Of a DNA stretch of 64,000 bases, positions 45,650 to 54,552 are shown piece after piece. The stretch is from Paraburkholderia hospita. GTDB lineage: Bacteria > Pseudomonadota > Gammaproteobacteria > Burkholderiales > Burkholderiaceae. The notes beneath the pieces are model-generated. The model saw only the letters and a list, made by a program, of their open reading frames with translations. It was not told the origin of the DNA and made no database searches. Numbering within the stretch: position 1 is the stretch's first letter; every line of letters begins with the position of its first letter. The DNA lies in assembly GCF_002902965.1 (NCBI RefSeq), contig NZ_CP026107.1, positions 2,170,001 to 2,234,000 on the forward strand. The letters run 5' to 3'. The position numbers and the translations under genes are program-made.

Positions 45650-46576
45650 ATGGACAAGATTCACAGCCTGCGCGTTTTTTCGCGGGTCGTCGAAACCGGT
45701 AGTTTCACTGCCGTAGCGAACGTACTAGACAGCAATGTGGCGCGCGTCTCGCGTGCCGTTTCGGAACTGGAAAACGATTTGCGCGTGCGGCTCTTTCATC
45801 GCACGACGCGGCGCATCACGCTCACCGATGCCGGCGCCCGCTATTACGAGCGATGCCAGCAGATTCTCGCCGACCTCGACTACGCCGACGCCGAAGCCGG
45901 CAACGCGATGAACGAGCCGCACGGCACGCTGCGTGTGCACGCGATGCCGGGCCTAGGACAAACTCATCTCGCCGCATGCATCGTCGGCTATCAGGCGCGC
46001 TATCCGAACATCGAGATCGAACTCGTGTTGTCATCGACGATGCCGCGGCTCGTCGAGGAACAGTTCGACGTATCCGTCGTGACGGCGCGAACGCTGCCCG
46101 ATTCGGGTTACGTCAGCCAGGTGACGGGCACGAGCTACAGCATGCTGGTCGCCGCGCCGTCGTATCTGGAGAAGCACGCGCCTCTGCGCTCGCCGGACGA
46201 TCTGGACGGACACGCATTCGTGCGGCTGCAGTCGCCCGCCTCGTCGACGGATGGATGGCAACTCGAAGGCGCGGACGGCGACGTGCTGTTGAATGCGTCG
46301 GCGGCCCGCTACAGGATCAACGATCCCGAGGCTTTGCGCGTGGCGCTGCGCGCCGGCGCGGGCATCGGTGCGCTCGCAGTCTATTCGGCTATCGATGATC
46401 TTCGCGCAGGCACGCTGGTTCGCGTTCTGCCGCAATTCCAGCTGCCGACTCGCAACGTCTATTCGGTTTACGCTTCGCGCCGCTATGTCGATGCGAAGAT
46501 CCGCACGTTCGTCGAATTCCTCAAGGAGGATCTCAGCGCGCGACTTGCTGCACAGGAAGCCACCTTGGTTTCGTGA
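45650..46576 (+). CDS. LysR family transcriptional regulator
   Basis: 308 residues from ATG 45650; the longer frame upstream runs into the terminator hairpin. HTH in residues 1-60 (SFTAVANVLDSNVARVSRAVSELENDLRVRLFHRTTRRITLT). The effector domain has GTLRVHAMPGLGQTHLAACIVGY. It lies downstream of the isochorismatase-dehydrogenase pair on the same strand and convergent with the propeller gene, so it may control the pair. Confidence 0.9.
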   Translation: MDKIHSLRVFSRVVETGSFTAVANVLDSNVARVSRAVSELENDLRVRLFHRTTRRITLTDAGARYYERCQQILADLDYADAEAGNAMNEPHGTLRVHAMPGLGQTHLAACIVGYQARYPNIEIELVLSSTMPRLVEEQFDVSVVTARTLPDSGYVSQVTGTSYSMLVAAPSYLEKHAPLRSPDDLDGHAFVRLQSPASSTDGWQLEGADGDVLLNASAARYRINDPEALRVALRAGAGIGALAVYSAIDDLRAGTLVRVLPQFQLPTRNVYSVYASRRYVDAKIRTFVEFLKEDLSARLAAQEATLVS

Positions 46577-46592
46577 CAGCGCATGATGTCGT

Positions 46593-47519
46593 TCAGACCG
46601 CGACGATTCCCGTCAGACTACCGGCGTCGCGCAGCACGACGTGCGTGTCGGAGCCGTCGAGCGAAACGCGGCGGATCGTGCCGCCCAGATCGCTGACATA
46701 AGCGACGTTGCGGTAAGGATGCACGGACAATCCGATTGCCTCGTTGAAGCCGTCGAGCAATACCTCAGCATGCAAGCCCATCTCGTCACGCTGAAGCCGG
46801 CTGCGATTCAATGTGTTGCCGAACGGCGGCGCGCCGCGATCGGTCCAGTAAAGGGTCATCGTCGCCGCATCGAGTTCGAGATCGACGGGCTCCGGCAAGT
46901 TGTCGAAGAGGGTGTCGATATCGTCGCGCGATGCTGGCGACACGCTTTTGCGGCGCGGATTCAGCGGCGCGCGCAGGATGCGTCCCGTGTTCGATTTCGT
47001 CGCGCCCTTTTGCGTCCAGTAGATCTGCTCACGTTCGACATCGAGCGCGAGTCCGACACACCAGTTCCGTGCATCCGCCTGTTGATGCGCGCCATAGCCC
47101 GTTTGCACGAGCGTCTCCAGTGACGATCCGTCGAGCCTGCAGCGCATCACGCGCATGCCTTCGCGGTCGCACCAGTAGAGATGGCCGCCGCGTGGCTCGA
47201 TGAGCAGTTGCTTTGGCGTGTGCGTTAATCCCGGCGGCACGATGGTCGTGAGGTCGCCGCCGTCGAGATCGCAACGCATGATGAAGCCGTCGTTGCGCGA
47301 CGGCACGCCCATGTTGGTCCAGTAGAGATGACCGCGCGCCGTGTCGATGGCGATGCCGTCCGGTCCCGCACAGCAAGCGTCGACCAGCACTTCGAACCGG
47401 CCGCCGTCGCTCATCGTCGAAAGCACGCGATTGCCGCTGTGGTCGAGAAAGTACAGACGCATGTCATCTGATGCGCCCGCCTGCTCGCCGTGACGTTCCA
47501 GAAGCGCGTGCTCCATCAT
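46593..47519 (-). CDS. YWTD-type six-bladed beta-propeller protein
   Basis: 308 residues from ATG 47519, overlapping the upstream stop (ATGA). Repeated blades are visible as GIAIDTARGHLYWTNMG, QLLIEPRGGHLYWCDREG, GLALDVEREQIYWTQKG, and DLELDAATMTLYWTDRG, the LDL-receptor YWTD (LY) repeat. No signal peptide is seen, so it appears cytosolic. Bacterial relatives include lactonase-like propellers, such as SMP-30 or 3-oxoadipate enol-lactone hydrolysing proteins; a catalytic role is not proven. The partner gene upstream encodes a muconolactone-isomerase-like protein, which hints at lactone metabolism. Confidence 0.8.
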   Translation of the reverse strand: MMEHALLERHGEQAGASDDMRLYFLDHSGNRVLSTMSDGGRFEVLVDACCAGPDGIAIDTARGHLYWTNMGVPSRNDGFIMRCDLDGGDLTTIVPPGLTHTPKQLLIEPRGGHLYWCDREGMRVMRCRLDGSSLETLVQTGYGAHQQADARNWCVGLALDVEREQIYWTQKGATKSNTGRILRAPLNPRRKSVSPASRDDIDTLFDNLPEPVDLELDAATMTLYWTDRGAPPFGNTLNRSRLQRDEMGLHAEVLLDGFNEAIGLSVHPYRNVAYVSDLGGTIRRVSLDGSDTHVVLRDAGSLTGIVAV

Positions 47520-47803
47520 TGACCCGCGACGGCGAAGCCGCGATATGGCAGCAGCGGAACGAGCATCTGGATTTCGAGCTTGCCGGCCAGCATCAGCGGC
47601 AGTGCTTCGACGGTGGCACGCGCTGCGCTTTCGTCCGCCGCTTCGATCAGCAGGCACGCACCCGGCAGGTCCGCGCGGGTCCAGATCTGACGAATCGTAT
47701 CAGTCGCGTACTTCTCCTTGACGTACGCGACTTCCATCGCACGCTGCTCATTCGTGACGGGCGTGGCGTCATGCTTGACGCGCATTGCAAACAGAAATTG
47801 CAT
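47516..47803 (-). CDS. Muconolactone isomerase-like small protein
   Basis: 95 residues from ATG 47803, 7 bases after AAGGAG. A dimeric alpha/beta-barrel protein of the size of muconolactone delta-isomerase (about 96 residues): MQFLFAMRVKHDATP, IRQIWTRADLPGACLLIEAAD, and TVEALPLMLAGKLEIQMLVPL match the strand-helix pattern of that family. It may isomerise a lactone ring. Overlaps the propeller gene by 4 bases; the two form one unit. Confidence 0.7.
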   Translation of the reverse strand: MQFLFAMRVKHDATPVTNEQRAMEVAYVKEKYATDTIRQIWTRADLPGACLLIEAADESAARATVEALPLMLAGKLEIQMLVPLLPYRGFAVAGQ

Positions 47804-47931
47804 GAGAACTCCTTCGACTTTCACGTGTTGTTGAACTTACGTGCAGTCTAAGAAGCATGCTCAAACGGAAAAAGACGGCGTTCCGTAAAAGCCTCTTTTA
47901 CGGAACCTGAAAAATGCGGGCCTGCGGGTGA

Positions 47932-49491
47932 TCAAAACGCCTTAGCAAGACGGAATGCCGAAACGGCTTCGCGCATCGTCTGCGCCTGGCTTTCCAGCGC
48001 ACTCGCTGCGGCGGCCGCCTGCTCGACGAGCGCCGCATTCTGCTGTGTGACCTGGTCCATCTGGCTCACCGCGTGGCCTACCTGCTCGATGCCGTCGCTC
48101 TGCTCGGCCGTCGCTGTCGTGATTTCGCCCATGATGCCCGCGACGTTGCGCACTGACCGCACGATCTCAGTCATCGTCGCGCCCGCCTGCGTGACGAGTC
48201 CATTGCCGTTCTGCACGTGATCGAGGGAAGTGCCGATCAGCGCCTTGATCTCGCGTGCGGCGCCCGCGCTGCGCTGCGCGAGCGTGCGCACTTCGCCCGC
48301 TACGACGGCGAACCCGCGCCCCTGCTCGCCCGCGCGTGCCGACTCGACGGCCGCATTCAGCGCGAGAATATTCGTCTGAAACGCGATGCTGTCGATCATG
48401 CCGATGATGTCCGCGATCTTGCTCGAACTCGAGCTGATCTCGGCCATCGTGTGCACCGCGCGCTCGACCACGTCGCCGCCCTGCTGCGCGAGATCGGCGG
48501 CATTCGTGGCAAGCCTGTTAGCTTCGCGCGCGTGCTCGGCGTTCTGCTTCACGGTCGACGTTAGTTGCTCCATGCTCGCCGCCGTTTCTTCGAGCGACGC
48601 CGACTGCTCTTCCGTGCGACTCGACAGATCGAGATTGCCCGCCGCGATCTCGCGCGCCGCCGTATGAATTGCTTCACAGCTTTCGCGCACGCCGGAAACC
48701 GTCCGCGTGAGGCCCGACTGCATGCGGTGCATCGCGGCGAACAACTGACCGATCTCGCTCTTGCTCGCTTCGGGCACGCGCACCGTCAGATCGTTGGAGG
48801 CGATGCGATCGAGCACGTCGGCCGCCTGCGCAAGCGGCGTGGTGACCGTGCGTTGCAACGCGATGTACGCGAGCACGATCAGGCCGACTGCAATCGCGAT
48901 GCCGAACATCACCGTGCCGACGATCCATTGATAGCGCTGATTGCCGCTCGCGAGCGCATCTTCGGAAAGCTGGTTCGCGAGCTTCTGGAATTTCTCGACG
49001 TTCGTCGAATAGGCCGCGCCCGATGCGGTGATGTCGCGATCGTTGAGCGCCGCGTAGGTAGCCGTGTCGCCGTTGCGCAATGCGTCGGCGGCACGGTTGA
49101 GCGTCGTGGCAAGTTGCGTCGCCGAATCGAGCAGTTGCTGCTTGAGCGCAGCGTCCATGCCGTCGAACGCATCCGACTTCTCGAAAGCCTGCGTCTCGCG
49201 CACGGACAGGTCGAGCGAGCGTTGCGCGCTCTGTAGCGCCGAGTCGCGCGTGGCCGTGTCATTGCGCTCCTTCAGCGCGGAGTAAGCGCGCACCATCGCC
49301 GAACGCGTGCGCGTCGTGTCCTTGTACGCATCGTTGACGAGAATCGTCTGACGCGCCATGTCCCGCAGATTTTGCGCATTGCCGTTGGTGATCTTCAGCG
49401 CCCCGATGCCGACCACGCCGCCCAGCAGAATCATCGTCGCGAATACCACAAGCAATGCAAGAAGGCTGGCCCGTACTGTCATGTTGCGCAT
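47932..49491 (-). CDS. Methyl-accepting chemotaxis protein
   Basis: 519 residues if started at ATG 49491. A GTG six codons upstream is possible, and no strong ribosome-binding site decides. Membrane segment 1 (SLLALLVVFATMILLGGVVGIGAL), a Tar-type four-helix-bundle ligand domain, membrane segment 2 (WIVGTVMFGIAIAVGLIVLAYIAL), HAMP, and the conserved cytoplasmic tip [36 protein letters not shown]. The protein ends shortly after the coiled coil and has no pentapeptide. Ligand unknown. Confidence 0.92.
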   Translation of the reverse strand: MRNMTVRASLLALLVVFATMILLGGVVGIGALKITNGNAQNLRDMARQTILVNDAYKDTTRTRSAMVRAYSALKERNDTATRDSALQSAQRSLDLSVRETQAFEKSDAFDGMDAALKQQLLDSATQLATTLNRAADALRNGDTATYAALNDRDITASGAAYSTNVEKFQKLANQLSEDALASGNQRYQWIVGTVMFGIAIAVGLIVLAYIALQRTVTTPLAQAADVLDRIASNDLTVRVPEASKSEIGQLFAAMHRMQSGLTRTVSGVRESCEAIHTAAREIAAGNLDLSSRTEEQSASLEETAASMEQLTSTVKQNAEHAREANRLATNAADLAQQGGDVVERAVHTMAEISSSSSKIADIIGMIDSIAFQTNILALNAAVESARAGEQGRGFAVVAGEVRTLAQRSAGAAREIKALIGTSLDHVQNGNGLVTQAGATMTEIVRSVRNVAGIMGEITTATAEQSDGIEQVGHAVSQMDQVTQQNAALVEQAAAAASALESQAQTMREAVSAFRLAKAF

Positions 49492-49812
49492 GCTGATCGA
49501 TGCCAGCACGCGCCGGCGAAGAGTTAAGTCAACAGCTTAACGGCAGTATCGGGCAGCGCTTTAGGACATTCGGGAAATATCGACTGGTTCGGACGGTCGA
49601 TTGTGGCTAACTGGTTCGTTCACAGTTTCAGTGGAGCAGTCACATCGGCGTTGATGCGCGAACCGGGCCATTGCAGCGCGAGCGCGTTAATTGCGATGTT
49701 GGTGAAAGGCCGCAGAGATATCTCGCGTCGGGCTGAGGCGGTTGACCTCGCCCGAGCGAGCAATGCGTGAAGAGAGGCGCTACTTTTGCCAGAGCTACTG
49801 CGCGACTGTGGT
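49492..49812. other. Intergenic region between chemoreceptor and sdhE
   Basis: 321 bases. In many Burkholderia genomes gltA follows sdhE here; no gltA sequence is recognised. Near 49620-49740 the minus strand encodes a short frame ending RPFTNIAINALALQWP, vaguely like the C-terminus of small decarboxylase-family proteins, but too weak to name. Confidence 0.45.
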
Positions 49813-50085
49813 TCACACAGTACGCAGCATCTCCAGCACCCGCGCGACATCTGCGTCGGCGAGGTCGCCCTCCGGTTCCTTGCGGGCGAGCAGCAAGTCC
49901 ATCAGGTCGTTATCGCTTAGTTCGAGCAGGCGCGTGAGCGCGCCTACGTCTGCATCACTGAGATCATGCTCATATCGGCTAAAAAAACGCTCGAAGATCA
50001 GATCGTTTTCCAGCAGCCCACGCCGGGCGCGCCACTTCAGGCGCGCACGACGCAGCGGGTCGGACTGATGCGATGTTTCGTCCAT
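49813..50085 (-). CDS. sdhE: Succinate dehydrogenase flavinylation/assembly factor SdhE
   Basis: 90 residues with the R-G-x-x-E motif at R22-G23-L-L-E26 (RARRGLLENDLIFERFF) of the SdhE/Sdh5 family. It helps attach FAD to the SdhA subunit. It starts one base after the sdhB stop, as last gene of the operon. Confidence 0.92.
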   Translation of the reverse strand: MDETSHQSDPLRRARLKWRARRGLLENDLIFERFFSRYEHDLSDADVGALTRLLELSDNDLMDLLLARKEPEGDLADADVARVLEMLRTV

Positions 50086-50086
50086 C

Positions 50087-50791
50087 TCAGACCGCCCGGC
50101 GCACCATCAATTCCTTGATCTTGCCGATCGCCTTCGTCGGATTGAGCCCCTTCGGGCACACGTCGACGCAGTTCATGATCGTATGGCAACGGAACAGACG
50201 GTACGGATCTTCCAGGTTGTCCAGCCGCTCGCCCGTCGCCTCGTCGCGGCTGTCCGCGATGAAACGGTAGGCTTGCAGCAGGCCCGCCGGGCCGACGAAC
50301 TTGTCCGGATTCCACCAGAAGCTCGGGCACGACGTCGAGCAGCTCGCGCACAGAATGCACTCGTACAGCCCGTCGAGTTCGTCACGCTCTTCCGGCGACT
50401 GCAGGCGCTCCTTCTCCGGCGGCGGCGTGTCGTTGATCAGATACGGCTTGATCGAGTGATACTGGTTGAAGAACTGCGTGAAGTCGCAGATCAGGTCGCG
50501 CACCACGGGCAGCCCGGGGAGCGGTCGCAGCACGATCTTCTGCGGCAGGTCGTTCAGGTTCGTCAGGCAGGCAAGACCGTTCTTGCCGTTGATGTTCATC
50601 GCGTCCGAGCCGCACACGCCCTCGCGGCAGGAGCGGCGGAACGACAGCGTTTCGTCCAGTGCCTTCAGCTTCACCAGCGCGTCGAGCAGCATGCGTTCGT
50701 GCGAGTCGATCTCGATCTCGTACGTCTGCATGCGCGGCGCGGCGTCCCTGTCCGGGTCGTAGCGGTAAATTTCGAATGTACGCTTGGCCAT
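50087..50791 (-). CDS. sdhB: Succinate dehydrogenase iron-sulfur subunit
   Basis: 234 residues from ATG 50791. The N-terminal ferredoxin domain holds the [2Fe-2S] cysteines in [22 protein letters not shown]. The C-terminal domain has [26 protein letters not shown] and [21 protein letters not shown] for the [4Fe-4S] and [3Fe-4S] clusters. It passes electrons from SdhA to quinone at the inner membrane. Fourth gene of sdhCDABE, 20 bases after sdhA. Confidence 0.96.
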   Translation of the reverse strand: MAKRTFEIYRYDPDRDAAPRMQTYEIEIDSHERMLLDALVKLKALDETLSFRRSCREGVCGSDAMNINGKNGLACLTNLNDLPQKIVLRPLPGLPVVRDLICDFTQFFNQYHSIKPYLINDTPPPEKERLQSPEERDELDGLYECILCASCSTSCPSFWWNPDKFVGPAGLLQAYRFIADSRDEATGERLDNLEDPYRLFRCHTIMNCVDVCPKGLNPTKAIGKIKELMVRRAV

Positions 50792-50811
50792 GGTGTGGGG
50801 TCCTTTGTGCT

Positions 50812-52587
50812 TTAGAAGGTACGCGCTTTGGGCGGCACCGATTCGACCGTCAGCGGGTTCATGTGCACCGGCTTGTAGTCGAGGCGGTCGCCTTCGCTGT
50901 ACCACAGCGTATGGCGCAGCCAGTTCTCGTCGTCGCGATGTTCGAAGTCGTTCTGCGCATGCGCGCCGCGGCTTTCCTTGCGGGCTTCCGCCGACACCAT
51001 CGTCGCGCGCGCCACTTCGATCAGGTTTTCCACTTCGAGCGCTTCGACGCGCGCCGTGTTGAACACCTTCGACTTGTCCTTCAGGTGTATATTCTCGACA
51101 CGTGCGGCCACTTCGCGAATGCGCTCGACGCCTTCCGCCAGCAGCGCCGACGTACGGAACACGCCTGCGTGCGCCTGCATCGTCGAGCGGATATCGTTCG
51201 CCACGTTCTGCGCGTATTCGCCCGAGCTGGAGTTGTCCAGCTTCGCCAGACGCGACAGCGCGAAATCAGCGGCATCGGCCGGCAGCGGCTTGTGATCCTT
51301 GATTTCCTTCACATGCTTGACGATGTGGTTGCCGGCCGCGCGGCCGAACACCACGAGATCCAGCAGCGAGTTCGTGCCCAGGCGGTTCGCGCCGTGCACC
51401 GACACGCACGAGCATTCGCCCACCGCGTAGAAACCATTGATCGGGTCTTCGTGGCCCTTCGCGGTGCCGACGACCTGACCGTGAATGTTCGTCGGAATGC
51501 CGCCCATCTGGTAGTGGATGGTCGGCACAACCGGGATCGGCTCCTTGATGCAGTCGACGTTCGCGAACTTCAGCGCGATTTCGCGGATCGACGGCAGACG
51601 CTTCATGATCGTCTCGGCGCCGATGTGCGACAGGTCGAGCAGCACGTGGTCCTTGTTCGGACCGACGCCACGGCCTTCCTTGATTTCCTGGTCCATCGAG
51701 CGCGAAACGAAGTCGCGCGGCGCCAGATCCTTCAGCGTCGGCGCGTAGCGCTCCATGAAGCGCTCGCCGTCCGAGTTACGCAGGATGCCGCCTTCGCCGC
51801 GCACGCCTTCCGTGATCAGCACGCCTGCGCCTGCGACGCCCGTCGGGTGGAATTGCCAGAATTCCATGTCTTCGAGCGGGATGCCCGCGCGTGCGGCCAT
51901 GCCCAGGCCGTCGCCCGTATTGATGAACGCATTGGTCGATGCCGCGAAGATCCGGCCCGCGCCGCCCGTGGCGAACAGCGTGGTCTTGCCTTCGAGGATA
52001 TAGACGTCGCCCGTTTCCATTTCGAGCGCGGTCACGCCGAGCACGTCGCCTTCAGCGTCGCGGATCAGGTCCAGCGCCATCCATTCGACGAAGAACGTCG
52101 TCTTCGCCGCGACGTTCTGCTGGTACAGCGTGTGCAGGAGTGCGTGGCCGGTACGGTCAGCCGCCGCGCACGCGCGCTGAACGGGCTTCTCGCCGTAGTT
52201 GGCCGTGTGGCCGCCGAACGGACGCTGGTAGATCGTGCCATCCGCGTTACGGTCGAACGGCATGCCGAAGTGTTCGAGTTCGTAGACGGCGTTCGGTGCT
52301 TCGCGGCACATGAACTCGATCGCGTCCTGGTCGCCGAGCCAGTCGGAGCCCTTGATCGTGTCGTAGAAGTGGTAGTGCCAGTTGTCTTCGCTCATGTTGC
52401 CGAGCGAGGCGCCGATGCCGCCCTGGGCAGCAACGGTATGCGAGCGCGTCGGGAACACCTTCGACAGCACGCAGACGGACAGGCCCGCACGCGCGAGTTG
52501 CAGCGACGCGCGCATCCCCGAGCCGCCCGCGCCAACGATGACCACGTCGAAGCGGCGACGCGGCAGGGAATTCTTGATTGCAGCCAT
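50812..52587 (-). CDS. sdhA: Succinate dehydrogenase flavoprotein subunit
   Basis: 591 residues, full length. The FAD-binding N-terminus is [23 protein letters not shown]. His50 in [13 protein letters not shown] is the covalent FAD attachment site. Substrate-site stretches [15 protein letters not shown] and [12 protein letters not shown] follow, as do [11 protein letters not shown] and [21 protein letters not shown]. It oxidises succinate to fumarate in the TCA cycle and as complex II. Confidence 0.97.
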   Translation of the reverse strand: MAAIKNSLPRRRFDVVIVGAGGSGMRASLQLARAGLSVCVLSKVFPTRSHTVAAQGGIGASLGNMSEDNWHYHFYDTIKGSDWLGDQDAIEFMCREAPNAVYELEHFGMPFDRNADGTIYQRPFGGHTANYGEKPVQRACAAADRTGHALLHTLYQQNVAAKTTFFVEWMALDLIRDAEGDVLGVTALEMETGDVYILEGKTTLFATGGAGRIFAASTNAFINTGDGLGMAARAGIPLEDMEFWQFHPTGVAGAGVLITEGVRGEGGILRNSDGERFMERYAPTLKDLAPRDFVSRSMDQEIKEGRGVGPNKDHVLLDLSHIGAETIMKRLPSIREIALKFANVDCIKEPIPVVPTIHYQMGGIPTNIHGQVVGTAKGHEDPINGFYAVGECSCVSVHGANRLGTNSLLDLVVFGRAAGNHIVKHVKEIKDHKPLPADAADFALSRLAKLDNSSSGEYAQNVANDIRSTMQAHAGVFRTSALLAEGVERIREVAARVENIHLKDKSKVFNTARVEALEVENLIEVARATMVSAEARKESRGAHAQNDFEHRDDENWLRHTLWYSEGDRLDYKPVHMNPLTVESVPPKARTF

Positions 52588-52590
52588 TCT

Positions 52591-52959
52591 TTACACTCTC
52601 CAGAGAATCTGCGCAGCGTAGCCCGCACACGCGAGCAGCCAGACGATCGTCAACGCCTGCAGCAGAAGCCGCGTGCCAACGGGCTTGATGTAGTCCATCC
52701 AGATGTCCCGGATGCCGACCCACGCGTGATAGAACAGCGACAGCAGCGCGACGAAGGTGGCGAGCTTCATCCACTGCGTGGCGAAGATGCCTGCCCAGCC
52801 GTCGTAAGAGAATGCGTGCGCGCCGAAGAACCAGGCGAGCAGGATGACGGTGTACACGGCCATGATGACGGCCGTGATGCGCTGCGCGAGCCAGTCGCGT
52901 AGACCATAGTGCGCGCCGACCACCAGGCGCTTGGAGCCAACTCGGTTATTAGCGGACAT
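52591..52959 (-). CDS. sdhD: Succinate dehydrogenase membrane anchor subunit
   Basis: 122 residues, three membrane segments. The heme/quinone-site region is LLSLFYHAWVGIRDIWMDYIKP, with the conserved His and Asp-Tyr of SdhD. Lies 3 bases upstream of sdhA and 4 bases after sdhC. Confidence 0.94.
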   Translation of the reverse strand: MSANNRVGSKRLVVGAHYGLRDWLAQRITAVIMAVYTVILLAWFFGAHAFSYDGWAGIFATQWMKLATFVALLSLFYHAWVGIRDIWMDYIKPVGTRLLLQALTIVWLLACAGYAAQILWRV

Positions 52960-52963
52960 GTTT

Positions 52964-53380
52964 TTAGAATGCTCCGAACAGTTTGAGCGCGAAGGCGATC
53001 GTCAGGATCGACGACACCACCAGCACGACGACCGACGTGCTCTTGCCGCGCTCTTTCGACACCGCGTCGTGGTTCATGTCCATCATCAGATGGCGCACGC
53101 CCGCGCAGAAGTGGAACAGGAACGCCCAGGCCAGCACCAGCGTGATCAGCTTGACGATGATGTTGGACAGGAAGCCCTTGAACACCTCGAAGCTCAGTTC
53201 GGAGGTCAGGCTCTGGTCAAAGAGGTAAAGCAGGAACGGAAGGAAAACGAACAGCAGGCCGCCGCTCAGGCGGTGAAGGATCGACACCCGCCCCGCGAGA
53301 GGAAGACGGTATGCCGTCAATATCTGCCCGATACCGATGTTCCGGTATTCCGGCCTCGGTTTTTTCAATGTGTCTGCCAC
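52964..53380 (-). CDS. sdhC: Succinate dehydrogenase cytochrome b556 subunit
   Basis: 138 residues if started at GTG 53380, 8 bases after AAGGGG; an ATG further upstream in the frame has no site. Begins ADTLKKPRPEYRNIGIGQILTAY, with HRLSGGLLF (quinone-site Arg/Ser) and heme ligand His in HFCAGVRHLMMD. Three membrane segments. First gene of the operon. Confidence 0.94.
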   Translation of the reverse strand: MADTLKKPRPEYRNIGIGQILTAYRLPLAGRVSILHRLSGGLLFVFLPFLLYLFDQSLTSELSFEVFKGFLSNIIVKLITLVLAWAFLFHFCAGVRHLMMDMNHDAVSKERGKSTSVVVLVVSSILTIAFALKLFGAF

Positions 53381-53518
53381 AGTAGACCCCTTTCGGTTCT
53401 CAAAACGAAACAACGTCGGCATAGCCGCACGCCACCCCAGGCGCGATGCGTCCTGCCTTTCTCCTCTTGACGATTGTTGGGGACGTTATCCGGGGAGACG
53501 TACAGGGGCGGCGGACCG

Positions 53519-53571
53519 CGCGATAGCGATATTTTGTCGCGGGACTGTTATACTGTCCAATATCTATCGCG
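53519..53571. promoter_or_regulatory. Inverted repeat in the sdhC / LysR divergent region
   Basis: CGCGATAG-CG-ATATT (53519-53533) is mirrored by AATAT-CTATCGCG (53559-53571), arms of 13 pairing bases with a 2-base bulge and about 25 bases between. It lies 31 bases from the LysR start at 53602, across a TATACT -10-like word. A typical place for LysR-type binding. Confidence 0.5.
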
Positions 53572-53601
53572 TCTTTCTGAAATAGCTTTTCCATATATCG
53601 C

Positions 53602-54498
53602 ATGGAACTGCGCCATATCCGTTACTTCCTCGCCGTTGCCGAAGAGCGCAACGTCACCCGCGCCGCTGAACGGCTGGGCATCGGTCAGCCGCCGCTGAGC
53701 CAGCAAATCCATGCACTCGAAGACGAAATGGGCGTGCGCCTGTTTCGCCGCACGGGGCATGGCGTCGTGCTGACGGAAGCGGGCGAAGCCTTCGCCGCCG
53801 ACGCCAAGCGCATCCTGCACGACACGCGCATCGCCGTCGAAAAGGCGCAGAGCGCCGGGCGCGGCGAGATCGGGCAACTGAACATCGGCTTTACGGGGTC
53901 TGCGGCTTTCAATCCTGTCGTCTCGAAGCTGATCCGCGCGTACCGGCAGGCTTATCCGAACGTCACGCTCACGCTGGCGGAAGGCAATACGGCGCAACTG
54001 CTCGCTTATCTCGACGAACGCCGTGTGGACGTCGCGTTCGTGCGTCTCGGCAGTCAGTCGCCCGCTGGCGTGCAGTTCCATCACATCGCAATCGAACCGA
54101 TGAAGATCGTGCTGCCCGCCACGCATCGTCTTGCGAAGAAGCGCAAGATCGCTCTGTCGGATCTGGCCGAAGACCCGTTCGTGATGCTGCCGCGAGAGGC
54201 TAGCCCGACGTTGCATGATGTGATTGTCGGTGCGTGCAGGGAGGCGGGCTTCGAGCCGATTGCCGGGCAGCAAGCGCCGCAGTTGTCGTCAGTGGTGAAT
54301 CTCGTGGCGGCGGAGTTTGGGGTGTCGCTGGTGCCGGCTTCTGTTTGTCAGATACGGGTTGAAGGCGTCGTGTACATCGACGCACTCGGCAAACCTATTT
54401 CGATCCGGCTGGTGCTGGCATCGCGGATCGAATCGACGCCAGCAAAGACGGCGAATTTTCTCCAGCAGGCTTCGGTGTTTGCGGCGGACATGTCCTAG
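53602..54498 (+). CDS. LysR family transcriptional regulator (BenM/CatM-like)
   Basis: 298 residues. Starts MELRHIRYFLAVAEERNVTRAAERLGIGQPPLSQQIHALE, the classical HTH of the CbbR/BenM subgroup, which senses aromatic or hydrophobic metabolites. The effector domain has GSAAFNPVVSKLIRAYRQAYPNV. It is divergent from sdhC across 221 bases. Whether it regulates the sdh operon or a remote locus is open; its downstream side is cut by the IS element. Confidence 0.9.
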   Translation: MELRHIRYFLAVAEERNVTRAAERLGIGQPPLSQQIHALEDEMGVRLFRRTGHGVVLTEAGEAFAADAKRILHDTRIAVEKAQSAGRGEIGQLNIGFTGSAAFNPVVSKLIRAYRQAYPNVTLTLAEGNTAQLLAYLDERRVDVAFVRLGSQSPAGVQFHHIAIEPMKIVLPATHRLAKKRKIALSDLAEDPFVMLPREASPTLHDVIVGACREAGFEPIAGQQAPQLSSVVNLVAAEFGVSLVPASVCQIRVEGVVYIDALGKPISIRLVLASRIESTPAKTANFLQQASVFAADMS

Positions 54499-54548
54499 CG
54501 TAGCGCGCCAGAGTAGGTGTGACTGGCGACACTGCTGGACAACCAAAG

Positions 54549-54552
54549 CCTA
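54549..54552. repeat. Left target-site duplication of the IS element
   Basis: CCTA directly before the left IS end; the same CCTA is at 55731-55734 right after the right end. Confidence 0.7.

Noticed and set aside
50659..52902. 747-codon plus-strand frame opposite sdhA
   Set aside because: Shadow of sdhA/sdhD; no domain resemblance and extreme Arg content.
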